From assembly GCF_000745185.1 (NCBI RefSeq), contig NZ_JQNJ01000001.1, forward strand, positions 1,387,501 through 1,451,500: a stretch of DNA of 64,000 nucleotides, written 5' to 3'. Shown here in pieces: positions 18,604 through 28,700 of this stretch; the stretch's first letter is position 1; the number at the start of each line of letters is the position of its first letter. Position numbers and translations under genes: made by a program. Under the pieces are notes generated by a model. The model was not told the origin of the DNA. It searched no databases and was given only the letters and a program-made list of their open reading frames with translations. The DNA comes from Muricauda sp. MAR_2010_75 (GTDB lineage Bacteria; Bacteroidota; Bacteroidia; Flavobacteriales; Flavobacteriaceae).

Positions 18604-20865
18604 CTATTTAATAACAGTTATGGTGCCCTGCTTCAGGGCTTTTCCTCCCCGTGAGATCTTGTAATAGAAGATCATACTGGGTTTGTTGAACGCCATGGTG
18701 GATTGCGGCCAATTATTTGCATACGCGGTTTGACTGAACACTTGTTCCCCTCTTTCATTAAAGATGGTAACAAGTACATTCTGGTCTCTGGAGTATGTAT
18801 TTGGCAGCACCCATAGGTCATTTATTCCGTCGCCATTGGCAGTAACTACGTTGGGAATCGCGAACATATCCCTGTAGGTAACCGTGATAACGCGACTTAC
18901 CGTACAGCTGCCAAAGCTGGCCACAAGCAGATATTGGCCTTCCTCTTGGAAGCCATAGGAATCTTGTGTGGCTATAAGATTATTATTTGCATCATACCAT
19001 TTGTAGGAATCCGCACCGCTGGCGGTAATGGTTTCGGTTTCACCTTCTATAATAATAAGGTCCTTAGGCTTATCCAGAACAAGCAAAGACTCGTCGAATG
19101 CCCGGATGGTAACTTCATTGGAGACCATTGGGCAATCGTTGGTACGTATAACCAATTGATATACACCTATTTCATTTACGCTAAAGCTTTCTGATGAGGT
19201 GTCTATAATCTGACCGTCTTTTTTCCATTCAAAGGTTTGATCAGATAAATCTTGTGAACTTGTTAATGTGATGGCCTCGCCACCTTCACAAAGAACAGTT
19301 CCGTTGGCGGAGATGCTTAAGTTTTGGTTGGAGGTTAGCTTTACATTCAAGGTGTTGGATGTAGCGTTAAAGCCATCCAAAGTTCCGTCCAATTTGTACG
19401 CACCATTCTTTTCGTGATTGGATACCGTAATAGTCTTTGAGGTTTCATCACTTATGGTGGCACCATCCAGTTTCCATTGATAGGTAAATGCTGATTCCAG
19501 TTCTGAGGTAACATCGGTCTTTGCACCGTTATCGCTAACGGCATTAACAGCAGAAAGGCTTATGGTAGCATCGGTGTTTTCACAATCAGAATACGCTCCA
19601 ATAAATTCAATCTCCAACTCAAAGGAATCAGGAGAAACAATAGTTGTGGTTTCTGAGGCTTTAGGCCCTGAAGCACAACTTCCTCCGTTGTCGGTTACTT
19701 CTGTATAATATTCACCTATTGAGTTGATTACCAAAGAACTACTTGTAGCATCAGTTATGGGTGTACCATCTTTATACCACTGGTAGGCAGGAGCAGTTGC
19801 CGTAGTACTTACAGAAAGTGTTTTGGTTTGAGAGGGCAATAGCACAATATTTTCAGCATTCTGTCTAGATACCTCAAAAGAACCTGCGCTTCTAAGAACG
19901 ACCGCTGATGAACGCTCTGCACAGGCTGAAGCACCTCCAATTTGAACTTCGTAACTCCCTTCAAATCCATCTACCCCTGTGTTTATGGCAAGGGTGGACG
20001 CTTCTAAAGTTGGCCCGCTTATTATGTTTCCATCTTTATACCACGTATAGGTTAGGCCCATACCTGTAATATTGGCTTCCAGCGTATACGAATCACCGGG
20101 ACAAAGCTCTACGTCGCTATCTCCATTGATGGCAATGCCCAAACTGCTACCATTGCTTATTTCAATGGTATTGGAAAGGGTATTGGCAGAACCAGAACAT
20201 ACAGAACCATAATCCAACTCCACATAATACATGCCTGGGGTTGAAACTGTGATACTTTCTGTTTTTTGTGGCAAAAGCGTGCCGCTTCTGTACCAGTTGT
20301 ATTGATATGTGTTTGCATTGGGAATATTGTGTGGCTTCAGGGTGACCGAACCACCATCACAGATTTGTATTACTCCTCCAGCAGGAATGCTTCCACTCCC
20401 ATTTTCACTGATGAGCAATGGTAAATTGTAATCAATATAGTACATGGAATAAGCGTCAGAAGCTGGACTGGTTTTAGCCGGACTGGTACTTCTAACCCTA
20501 AATTTGTAGCCTTCGCCACGGATATCATCAGGAAGCGCAAACTCAAATTCGAAATCAAAAATGGTATTTTTGTCAGATACACGGGCCAATTCCCTTGGAG
20601 AGCCAAAGTTTCCGTAAGAATCAGAAAGCTCCAGAATGAACTCGTTGTTGGAGTCTACCAAGGGGGGACTCCAAGTAAAGTTCACAAAGTATTCGTTGAA
20701 ATTGCTTGAGGCACATGCTGCGGTCCAGGCCGAGTTTCCGGCCAAGTTGGGATTGTCCGCGGCAGTAGGTTTGTTGAGCACTTGGGCCACCAAAGAGGAG
20801 GTGCCCATCAGCATCATGGCCATGGCCAGAACTAGAATGCCATACGTTGAACTACTTTTTTTCAT
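18604..20865 (-). CDS. Secreted Ig-like-repeat protein with type B T9SS sorting domain
   Basis: This 753-residue protein has a signal peptide (about 1-28, ending LVAQ). An N-terminal domain (about 30-150) is followed by at least five Ig/PKD-like units. Each has a Y.WYKDG.. type strand (for example QYNWYRSGTLL, TYTWYKDGNII, AYQWYKDGTPI, FEWKKDGQII) and a GxYxVxV strand. Residues about 668-753 start FAIPNVVTANGDGINDLW and form the gliding-motility (type B) C-terminal domain that directs export by T9SS. It is the first gene of the operon, where sprC lies in F. johnsoniae, so a motility accessory role is an inference from position. The leader shows repeats and a hairpin. Confidence 0.75.
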   Translation of the reverse strand: MKKSSSTYGILVLAMAMMLMGTSSLVAQVLNKPTAADNPNLAGNSAWTAACASSNFNEYFVNFTWSPPLVDSNNEFILELSDSYGNFGSPRELARVSDKNTIFDFEFEFALPDDIRGEGYKFRVRSTSPAKTSPASDAYSMYYIDYNLPLLISENGSGSIPAGGVIQICDGGSVTLKPHNIPNANTYQYNWYRSGTLLPQKTESITVSTPGMYYVELDYGSVCSGSANTLSNTIEISNGSSLGIAINGDSDVELCPGDSYTLEANITGMGLTYTWYKDGNIISGPTLEASTLAINTGVDGFEGSYEVQIGGASACAERSSAVVLRSAGSFEVSRQNAENIVLLPSQTKTLSVSTTATAPAYQWYKDGTPITDATSSSLVINSIGEYYTEVTDNGGSCASGPKASETTTIVSPDSFELEIEFIGAYSDCENTDATISLSAVNAVSDNGAKTDVTSELESAFTYQWKLDGATISDETSKTITVSNHEKNGAYKLDGTLDGFNATSNTLNVKLTSNQNLSISANGTVLCEGGEAITLTSSQDLSDQTFEWKKDGQIIDTSSESFSVNEIGVYQLVIRTNDCPMVSNEVTIRAFDESLLVLDKPKDLIIIEGETETITASGADSYKWYDANNNLIATQDSYGFQEEGQYLLVASFGSCTVSRVITVTYRDMFAIPNVVTANGDGINDLWVLPNTYSRDQNVLVTIFNERGEQVFSQTAYANNWPQSTMAFNKPSMIFYYKISRGGKALKQGTITVIK

Positions 20866-20868
20866 CAG

Positions 20869-20934
20869 CGTTAGTTTTAAGAGGTTGAGGGCAATGTTTT
20901 GCCCGTTAGTTTGTGCCCCTTAATTTCGTTAGTT
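20869..20934 (-). promoter_or_regulatory. Leader of the adhesin operon: three AACTAACG repeats and a hairpin
   Basis: On the minus strand AACTAACG occurs at 20927-20934, 20904-20911 and 20869-20876, the last ending 3 bases before the first start codon. The middle copy abuts a hairpin GGGCAA/TTGCCC with a 4-base loop (20889-20904). The repeats could be operator or leader elements. No clear -7 box was found. CATATTTG at 20983-20990 is one mismatch from consensus. Confidence 0.4.
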
Positions 20935-21105
20935 CGTTGCAGCGCTGTTCTGGCGCCACTTTTTCATATAGCTTTCTAATAACAAATATGATTTTATTTT
21001 CGTCGAAAGGAAAGATATTGTTGTAGGTGGCACCAAAAGTGTTGTGAAATGGCTTTCTTTGTATACACCAAGTGGGGAATAATAGCTATGAACACTGGTT
21101 TTTAC

Positions 21106-21113
21106 TACATTTG
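21106..21113 (+). promoter_or_regulatory. Predicted -7 box for glnS
   Basis: TACATTTG fits TAnnTTTG and ends 17 bases before the glnS ATG at 21131. It implies a short leader. No convincing -33 box was found. Confidence 0.5.
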
Positions 21114-21130
21114 CGCTTCAAAATTTGGAT

Positions 21131-22816
21131 ATGGCGGAAGAAGCTAAATCATTGAACTTTATAGAGCACATCATTGAAGATGACTTGCGAAATGGATACA
21201 AAAGGGATGAACTTCGTTTTCGGTTTCCCCCTGAGCCTAACGGGTATCTTCACATTGGCCATGCAAGTTCTATTTGCTTGAATTTTGGATTGGGTTTGCG
21301 ATACAACGCCCCGGTAAACCTTCGATTTGATGATACCAACCCGGCAAAGGAGGAAAAAGAGTATGTGGAAGCAATAAAGAACGACGTGTCCTGGCTTGGT
21401 TATGAGTGGGATACGGAGTGTTATGCATCAGATTACTTTCAGCAGTTGTATGATTGGGCCGTTGCGCTGATCAAGCAAGGAAAGGCGTATGTGGACAGTC
21501 AAACTTCAGAGGAAATAGCCGATCAAAAGGGGACTCCAACCGAACCTGGAACGGAAAGCCCATATCGAGACCGCTCTGTTGAAGAGAATTTGAAGTTGTT
21601 CGAGGGTATGAAGAATGGGGAGTTCAAGGAAGGCGCCCATGTGCTCCGAGCCAAAATCGATATGGCAGCTCCCAATATGTTAATGCGTGATCCTGTAATG
21701 TACCGGATTCTTCATAAAGCGCACCATCGCACAAATACCGATTGGTGTATTTATCCAATGTATGATTGGACCCATGGGGAAAGCGATTATATAGAACAAG
21801 TCTCCCACTCCTTGTGTACACTGGAGTTTTTACCACATAGAGAACTGTATGATTGGTTTTTAGACCAATTGGTATCAGAGAATAAATTACGCCCAAAACA
21901 AAGAGAATTTGCCCGAAGAAACCTCAGTCATACGGTAGTGAGCAAGCGAAAACTGCTCCAGTTAGTGGAAAAAGGTGTTGTTGAAGGCTGGGACGACCCG
22001 AGAATGCCCACTATTTCCGGTTTGCGTAGAAGGGGATATACCCCGGAATCCATTAAGAATTTTGCAGATACCATTGGTATAGCCAAGCGTGAAAATGTGG
22101 TTGATGTTTCCTTGTTAGAATTCCATGTGCGTGAGCATTTGAACAAAATTGCACCTCGGGTGATGGCAGTCCTTAATCCATTAAAGTTGGTCATTACCAA
22201 TTATGAAGAAGGAAAAGAGGAATGGCTTGAAGCTGAGAACAATCCGGAGGATGAATCAGCCGGTAGCAGACAAGTACCATTTTCCAGGGAGCTTTACATT
22301 GAGCAAGAAGATTTTAGAGAGGAAGCCAACCGTAAATTTTTTCGATTAAAATTAGGTGGCGAAGTTCGTTTAAAAAATGGATTCATCATTAAGGCAGATA
22401 GTTGCACCAAAAATGCTGATGGTACTGTTGTGGAAGTGCAATGTACATATGATCCAAAAAGTAAAAGTGGATCAGGAACGGAGGAGAGCTTGCGTAAAGT
22501 GAAAGGTACTTTGCATTGGATTTCAATTCCTCACGCCGTGACCGCAGAAGTTCGGTTATACGACCGTCTTTTTAATGACCCTACCCCTGATGGACATAAG
22601 GACAAGGATTTTATGGATTTCGTTAACCCAGATTCTTTGGAAAAGGTTACGGGGTATTTGGAGCCAAGTTTAAAAGAGGTTCACCCAGGTGATCAATTTC
22701 AGTTTCAACGATTGGGATATTTTAATGTGGATAAGAATTCAACACCCGACAATCCCATTTTTAATCGAACAGTTACTTTGAGGGACACTTGGGCCAAATT
22801 GGAACAAAAAAACTAG
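21131..22816 (+). CDS. glnS: Glutaminyl-tRNA synthetase
   Basis: The 561-residue class I synthetase charges tRNA-Gln with glutamine in the cytoplasm. FPPEPNGYLHIGHASS (about 29-44) contains the HIGH motif, and HTVVSKRKLLQLVEKG (about 270) the KMSKS-equivalent. GWDDPRMPTISGLRRRGYTP follows, as usual for GlnRS rather than GltX. The two C-terminal anticodon-binding beta barrels are present (about 335-560). The start is taken as ATG at 21131. A TTG at 21125 in the same frame would add two residues. The gene is monocistronic, with a -7 box upstream and a palindromic terminator about 225 bp downstream. Confidence 0.95.
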   Translation: MAEEAKSLNFIEHIIEDDLRNGYKRDELRFRFPPEPNGYLHIGHASSICLNFGLGLRYNAPVNLRFDDTNPAKEEKEYVEAIKNDVSWLGYEWDTECYASDYFQQLYDWAVALIKQGKAYVDSQTSEEIADQKGTPTEPGTESPYRDRSVEENLKLFEGMKNGEFKEGAHVLRAKIDMAAPNMLMRDPVMYRILHKAHHRTNTDWCIYPMYDWTHGESDYIEQVSHSLCTLEFLPHRELYDWFLDQLVSENKLRPKQREFARRNLSHTVVSKRKLLQLVEKGVVEGWDDPRMPTISGLRRRGYTPESIKNFADTIGIAKRENVVDVSLLEFHVREHLNKIAPRVMAVLNPLKLVITNYEEGKEEWLEAENNPEDESAGSRQVPFSRELYIEQEDFREEANRKFFRLKLGGEVRLKNGFIIKADSCTKNADGTVVEVQCTYDPKSKSGSGTEESLRKVKGTLHWISIPHAVTAEVRLYDRLFNDPTPDGHKDKDFMDFVNPDSLEKVTGYLEPSLKEVHPGDQFQFQRLGYFNVDKNSTPDNPIFNRTVTLRDTWAKLEQKN

Positions 22817-23040
22817 TATAAGTTTTTCTTATTCCAGAGCGCCAAAACCATTCGGTTTATTTATTAAAAATGGCTTGTTTTAAGGCGTTTTAATGGGCTT
22901 TTGTAAAAGGGCCATCCAATTCTAAGGATTCATTTGCGATCTTTCACCACAAACCGTTCAATCAAGGATTTCGCCGTGAAGTGGTGATTTGGGCCATCCA
23001 AAGATTTTTAAGTAAGAAATTTCAGTATAGAAATGGAAAA

Positions 23041-23065
23041 GGGAGCAAATTTGCTCCCTTTTTTT
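23041..23065. terminator. Perfect palindromic terminator
   Basis: GGGAGCAAATTTGCTCCC (23041-23058) is a perfect 18-base palindrome followed by seven T on the plus strand and preceded by AAAA. It probably ends both glnS (plus) and the SPFH gene (minus). Confidence 0.75.
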
Positions 23066-23070
23066 AGCTA

Positions 23071-23112
23071 GAGTTACATCGAGCCTGCCTTTGTCAGCAG
23101 ACAGGCGCAGTC
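23071..23112. repeat. Nested palindrome resembling a REP-like element
   Basis: An outer dyad (ATCGAGC near 23079 and GCAGTCGACAT near 23106) is split by an inner dyad GCCTG...CAGGC with loop TTTGTCAGCAGA-like sequence. Joined, the outer arms read GAGCGCAGTCGA, which I recall as a common short interspersed palindrome in flavobacterial genomes. That recollection is unverified. It lies between two convergent genes. Confidence 0.4.
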
Positions 23113-23120
23113 GACATTAA

Positions 23121-24047
23121 TTATTCTTCTTTCTTTTTGTTATGTTGTTTCATGGCTTCTCCAATTTGGTTGCTTGCCGTAAAGGACGCCACCATGTTGT
23201 TTAGCATATCGCTTCCTGCTTGTGGAGAATTGGGTAACAATATTAAATTGGTATTAGTTTCCTCACCAATGGCCTGAAGGGTATCATAATGTTGGGTAAC
23301 CACAATTAAAGCAGAAGCTTCTTGCGAATTTATTCCAACCTTATTCAATACTTCTACCGATTCTTCCAGACCTCGGGCAATTTCTCTACGCTGATCGGCA
23401 ATACCCTGACCTTGCAGTCTTTTGCTTTCCGCTTCAGCCTTTGCTTTTTCCACGATTAGGATTCTTGCGGCGTCGCCTTCAAATTGGGCCGCAATCTTTT
23501 CACGTTCTGACGCATTAATTCGGTTCATGGCGGCTTTCACTTGGGCATCAGGGTCGATATCGGTCACTAGAGTTTTTATGATGTCATACCCGTAATCCAG
23601 CATGGCATCCTGCAATTCCGTTTTTACCGCGATGGCAATATCATCTTTTTTTACAAAGACATCGTCCAACTTCATTTTTGGGACTTCGGCACGGACCACA
23701 TCAAACACATAAGAGGTAATTTGGTCATGGGGATATTCCAGTTTATAAAAGGCCTCGTAGACCTTTTCTTTGATGACCACGTATTGCACGGAAACTTTTA
23801 GTTTTACAAAAACATCATCCAAGGTCTTGGTCTCAACAATAACGTCCAACTGTTGGATTTTTAGACTTAGCCTTCCGGCAATTCGGTCCACAATGGGAAT
23901 TTTCATCTGTAGCCCCGAGTTACGGATGCTTTGAAATCTACCGAACCGTTCTATAAGAACCGCGGTCTGTTGCTTTACAATAAAAAAGAACTTAAAAAGA
24001 ATAATAAGCCCTATAAAAAGAATCGGGATGAATAAATAGTTGCCCAT
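23121..24047 (-). CDS. SPFH/Band 7 (stomatin-prohibitin) membrane protein
   Basis: The 308-residue protein starts with one membrane helix (about 4-26) followed by an SPFH domain (about 25-190). RFGRFQSIRNSGLQMKIPIVDRI and KTLDDVFVKLKVSVQY are typical of the stomatin-like/QmcA-type subgroup. A long Ala/Glu/Lys-rich helix (about 190-240) and the QHYDTLQAI segment resemble flotillin-like oligomerising C termini. Such proteins form large membrane-bound cages or microdomains and often modulate membrane proteases or lipid organisation. No NfeD-type or protease partner is adjacent here. The specific role is unknown. Confidence 0.85.
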   Translation of the reverse strand: MGNYLFIPILFIGLIILFKFFFIVKQQTAVLIERFGRFQSIRNSGLQMKIPIVDRIAGRLSLKIQQLDVIVETKTLDDVFVKLKVSVQYVVIKEKVYEAFYKLEYPHDQITSYVFDVVRAEVPKMKLDDVFVKKDDIAIAVKTELQDAMLDYGYDIIKTLVTDIDPDAQVKAAMNRINASEREKIAAQFEGDAARILIVEKAKAEAESKRLQGQGIADQRREIARGLEESVEVLNKVGINSQEASALIVVTQHYDTLQAIGEETNTNLILLPNSPQAGSDMLNNMVASFTASNQIGEAMKQHNKKKEE

Positions 24048-24132
24048 GGCCTTTAGATTTTATGTTAGAAATGGAAATTACGAAACTCTCTAACATATAG
24101 GTAGGCAACCGTCAAGTTTTGTTACATATTCG

Positions 24133-25635
24133 TCAATTGGCAAGTGCGGAAATCGCATTTTTGATGCGCTGAATGCTTTCTTCTTTTCCGATAAGCTCCA
24201 AGATATCGAATAAATGGGGCCCTTTCATGTCACCCACAATGACCAGCCGGAATGGAGGCATCACTTTTCCGAAGGAAAGTTCTTTTTTGCCAATCCAATC
24301 TTTGACAATGGTTTCAATGTTTGAAGAAGTGAAATCCGTAATCCCTTCCAAAATGGAAACGACTTCGCCCATGATTTCGGGGGTATCTTCTTTCCATTGT
24401 TTTTTAACGGCCTTTTCGTTATATGAGGTTGGACTTTCAAAAAAGTAATTGCCCAAATCCCAAAAGTCGGAAACAAAACTTGCCCGTTCCTTAATCAAGG
24501 AAACGACTTTGGTGACGTAGTCTTTTGTGGCATCGACGGATTTGGATGATAATTGCTGTATAAACAATTCAGCAAGCGCTACATCGTTTTTTCGTTGTAG
24601 CCACTGTTGATTATACCAATTGTTCTTTTCTGGGTCAAACCGCGCACCTGATTTGTTCACGCGTTCCAGGCCAAAAGCATTGATCAACTCTTCCAGGGAA
24701 AATATTTCTTGTTCCGTTCCGGGGTTCCACCCCAAAAGCGCTAAGAAATTCACCACAGTTTCTGGGAAAAAACCAGCTTCTCGGTAGCCTTCGGATTCGT
24801 TCCAAGATAAGGGAAAAACCGGAAAGCCCCCTTTTTCTCCATCACGCTTGCTCAATTTTCCTTTTCCAACCGGTTTCATGATCAAGGGTAAGTGGGCAAA
24901 TTGTGGTGCTTGCCACCCAAAGGCATCATACAAAAGTTGGTGTAAAGCCAAAGAGGGCAACCATTCCTCACCCCGAATTACATGCGTAATCTGCATCAGG
25001 TGATCGTCCACGATGTTGGCCAAGTGATAGGTGGGCATACCATCGCTTTTGAACAAAACTTTATCATCCAAAACGTTGGTATCTATTTTAATTTCACCAC
25101 GGATGATATCATTCAATACCAGTTCTTGGTCTTGTGGTGATTTGAAGCGAATCACATATTCTTCACCTGCATCCAATTTGATCTTTACTTCTTCATGAGT
25201 TAGGGACAACGAATTGGAAAGCTTCAATCGGTTATGCCAATTATAGATGAAGGTCTTTCCCTTTGCCTCATGGTCTTTTCTATGGAAATCCAATCGCTCT
25301 GCCGTATCAAAAGCATAATACGCTTTCCCTTTTTCAATGAGTTCCAACGCATAATCTTTATAGAGATTTTTGCGCTCGCTTTGTCGGTATGGACCAAAAT
25401 TGCCTTCTTTTCCTGGGCCTTCATCAAAAGGAATCCCACACCAATTCAATGCTTCAATAATGTATTGCTCGGCACCATCAACATAACGGTTTTGATCGGT
25501 GTCCTCAATACGAAGGATAAAATCACCCTTGTGTTTTTTGGCAAACAGGTAGTTGAAAAGAGCGGTTCTTAGACCGCCAATATGTAAAGGCCCGGTGGGG
25601 CTGGGGGCAAATCGTACCCGAACAGTGTCACTCAT
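24133..25635 (-). CDS. gltX: Glutamyl-tRNA synthetase
   Basis: The 500-residue class I enzyme ligates glutamate to tRNA-Glu. The N-terminal VRFAPSPTGPLHIGGLRTAL holds the HIGH-type motif, RIEDTDQNRYVDGAEQYI follows, and GKGKLSKRDGEKGGFPV (about 262-278) is the KMSKS loop. Length and C-terminal helical anticodon-binding region match full GltX. Because glnS is also present in this window, charging of tRNA-Gln probably does not depend on the transamidation route, and GltX is expected to be discriminating. The gene has its own promoter (25655-25662). Confidence 0.95.
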   Translation of the reverse strand: MSDTVRVRFAPSPTGPLHIGGLRTALFNYLFAKKHKGDFILRIEDTDQNRYVDGAEQYIIEALNWCGIPFDEGPGKEGNFGPYRQSERKNLYKDYALELIEKGKAYYAFDTAERLDFHRKDHEAKGKTFIYNWHNRLKLSNSLSLTHEEVKIKLDAGEEYVIRFKSPQDQELVLNDIIRGEIKIDTNVLDDKVLFKSDGMPTYHLANIVDDHLMQITHVIRGEEWLPSLALHQLLYDAFGWQAPQFAHLPLIMKPVGKGKLSKRDGEKGGFPVFPLSWNESEGYREAGFFPETVVNFLALLGWNPGTEQEIFSLEELINAFGLERVNKSGARFDPEKNNWYNQQWLQRKNDVALAELFIQQLSSKSVDATKDYVTKVVSLIKERASFVSDFWDLGNYFFESPTSYNEKAVKKQWKEDTPEIMGEVVSILEGITDFTSSNIETIVKDWIGKKELSFGKVMPPFRLVIVGDMKGPHLFDILELIGKEESIQRIKNAISALAN

Positions 25636-25654
25636 GGTTCATGCGCTTGAGGCG

Positions 25655-25662
25655 CAAAGATA
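25655..25662 (-). promoter_or_regulatory. Predicted -7 box for gltX
   Basis: The minus strand reads TATCTTTG, matching TAnnTTTG, 19 bases upstream of the gltX ATG. Confidence 0.5.
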
Positions 25663-25798
25663 CACTGCCTGTTATGATTTTGAAAAGGGATTCTGTTCAT
25701 GTTTTCCAATTGGTGAATGGACTGATAGTTAAGGTTTAACAAAAATTTTCAGATGAATTCCCTTGTATCGGGTATCTTGGTGGTAAAAATTACTTGTT

Positions 25799-28700
25799 TT
25801 GGGCAGTTATCAGGACATTTTAAACAAGTTGGAACGCTTCACCAGGAAGTACTACACCAAGCAATTGATCAAGGGAAGCTTGCTTTTTGTAACCCTGGGA
25901 TTATTGTTTTGGATGGCGGTCATGTCCTTGGAATATTTACTTTGGCTCAGTAACGGATGGCGTCTGACCTTGTTTTTGTTGTTTATTGTTGTAGAACTTT
26001 TTTTGCTCTACCAGTTTATAGCCGTTCCGTTGTCGTATTTGTTTCGATTGCGAAAGGGTATTGATAATCGTGAAGCTTCTTTGCTCATCGGAAAGCACTT
26101 TCCCGAAGTGGATGACAGACTGCTCAACTTGCTTGAACTTTCAGAGAACCCTAAAAAGTCGGACTTATTGCTGGCCAGTATTGAGCAACGCGCCAATGGC
26201 CTTGGTCCGGTCCCTTTTGTAGAAGCCATCAATTTTAAGGATAGTTATAAGTATGCCAAGTTTGTGTTGATTCCTTTGGGCTTATTGGGTTTTATATGGA
26301 TTTCTGGGAATATCGCTTCTTTTTTTAATTCCCATAAAAGGGTGGTCAATTATGACATGGCCTATGAGCGTCCCGCTCCTTTCACGTTTCGTGTATTGAA
26401 TGATAAGTTGGAAGTTTTGGATAGTGAGGCGTTGACCATTACCGTTGCCACTGAGGGCAGCATTAAGCCTGAAAGCGTCTACATGGTTGTTAATGGGGAA
26501 GAGCTTCTATTGAAGCAGCAAGGTGATGTATATAGTTACACATTTGAGGCACCGGTTGCTGAAAGCTCGTTTTATCTTACAGCGAATGGATGGAATTCGC
26601 GGAGCTATTTTATAAAGAGTTATAGCACCCCTGCATTGGTCGATTTTCAAATGAAATTGAATTATCCAACATATCTCAATAGACCTTCTGAAGTGGTTAC
26701 CGGTACTGGAAATGCTATTGTGCCCGAAGGCACGCGATTGAGTTGGCTGATTGAAGGTACTAGCGTGGACGGCATCAGAATGAACGCTGCGGACACAAGT
26801 TTTGTTTTTGAAAGGAATGGAAATCAATTTACCCATGTCCAAAGATTGTTCAATGATTTTGTGTATGAACTGAGTACGTCCAACCAACATGTCTCCGATT
26901 TTGAACGATTGACCTATGGCATCGATGTGGTTAAAGATGCCAGGGCCACGGTTCAGGTAAACCAAGTTTTGGATTCCTTGAACCCAAATCAATCGTTTTA
27001 TACAGGTCAAGCGGCGGATGATTATGGCATTAGTCAGATCAGATTGGTTTGCTATCCATCGGATGATGCCCAGAAGATTCAGCGAATATCCTTGGAGGAC
27101 CCCCACAGTAATGTGTACCAGTTCTATTATACATTTCCTTCCGGACTTCGGTTGAAGGAGGGCAAAAACTACAAATTATACTTTGAAGTTGTTGATAATG
27201 ATGGTGTTAGAGGAGGAAAGGTTACTAAAAGCGAGACCTTCAATGCTACACTTTATGACGATAATCAATTGAAGGATAGAGACTTAGAATTTCAAAACAG
27301 TACTTTGTCCAAAATGAACCAGTCCCTTGAAGAGTATAAAAGTCAGAAGGAAGCGTTGTCCAAGATCAATAACCTTCAAAAGGAAGAACGGGCATTGACT
27401 TTTGAAGATAAAAATCAGATTAAAGATTATTTGCAAAAGCAAGAGCGGCAAGAGCAGATGATGGAAAAGTTCAGCAAGGATTTAAAGGAGAGCTTGGGTA
27501 AGGATCATAAGGAGGACAGTGAGTTTAAGAAGATGTTGCAAGAGCGTTTGGAGCGACAAGAATTGGAAGCCAGAAAGAATGAAAGGCTTCTTAAAGAGTT
27601 GAATGAGTTATCGGATAAAATCAATAAAGAAGAACTACAACAAAAGTTGGAAGAACTGGGCAAAAACCAAAGTAAGAATACGAGAAATTTGGAGCAACTT
27701 TTGGAGCTGACCAAAAGATATTACGTAACAGAGAAAGCTTCACATTTGTCAAAGGAGCTCGAAAAATTAGCTGAAAGGCAAGACATCTTATCAAAATTGG
27801 ATATTGGTCAAAAGTTCTCTAATGATGAACAAGAAAAACTTAATGAAAGTTTTGAGGAGCTGTCCAAAGACTTAGAGGAACTATTAAAGGATAATAACAA
27901 TCTTCAAAAGCCCATGAATATGGATGTATCCAAGTCGCAAGCTGAGGATGTAAAGAATGACCAGAAAGAGGCTTTGGAGGAGATAAATAAACACCAAGGA
28001 AATGACCAATCTTCGGATAGTCAGGAACGTATGCAATCTGGTAATAAGATCACCCAAAAACAAAAATCAGCGGCGCAAAAAATGCAGGAGATGAGCGAAG
28101 CACTTCAGCAGGGGGCCATGGGTGGAGGTGGTTCAGAGGACACTGAGGATGCTGAAATGCTTAGGCAAATCTTGGATAATTTGGTAACATTTTCGTTCAA
28201 GCAGGAAAACCTTTTTGATAAGATTGAAAGTGCTGATGTTGACATTTCCCAATTCTCCAAAACCGTCCGTGATCAAAATGAATTGCGGAGGTTGTTTGAA
28301 CATGTTGATGACAGTTTGTTTGCCTTATCCCTTCGTAGGGTAGAGGTTTCAGAATTTGTTAATGAACAGATTACGGAGGTGTACTATAACATTGACAAGT
28401 CTCTGGAGAGTATCGCAGAAAATCAAATTTACCAAGGGGCGTCGTACCAGCAGTATGTTATTAATGCCACTAATGCACTTGCTGATTTCCTTGCCAATAT
28501 CTTGGACAATATGCAACAGAACATGAAGGCCGGTCAGGGAAGTGGACAAGGCTCGGATTTTCAACTTCCGGACATCATAAAAGGCCAGCAGGGTATTCAG
28601 GAAAAGATGCAGGGTTCTGGTGAGCAGGGTAAATCTTCAAAAGGCGAGGGTGAACAAAAAGGAGATGGACAGCAACAAGGGGATAATGGCCAACAAGGCC

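Larger units (their letters stand above)
22817..23120. other. Intergenic region between glnS and the SPFH gene
   Basis: This roughly 300-bp gap has no convincing gene. It contains an 11-base direct repeat GGGCCATCCAA (22909-22919 and 22991-23001), a 7-bp inverted repeat TCACCAC/GTGGTGA (22944-22950 and 22981-22987), a terminator (23041-23065) and a nested palindrome (23071-23112). Confidence 0.6.

Noticed and set aside
26507..27106. 199-codon frame antisense to the DUF4175 gene
   Set aside because: It has no domain or promoter and sits wholly inside a longer, well-structured protein gene. It is likely a shadow frame.
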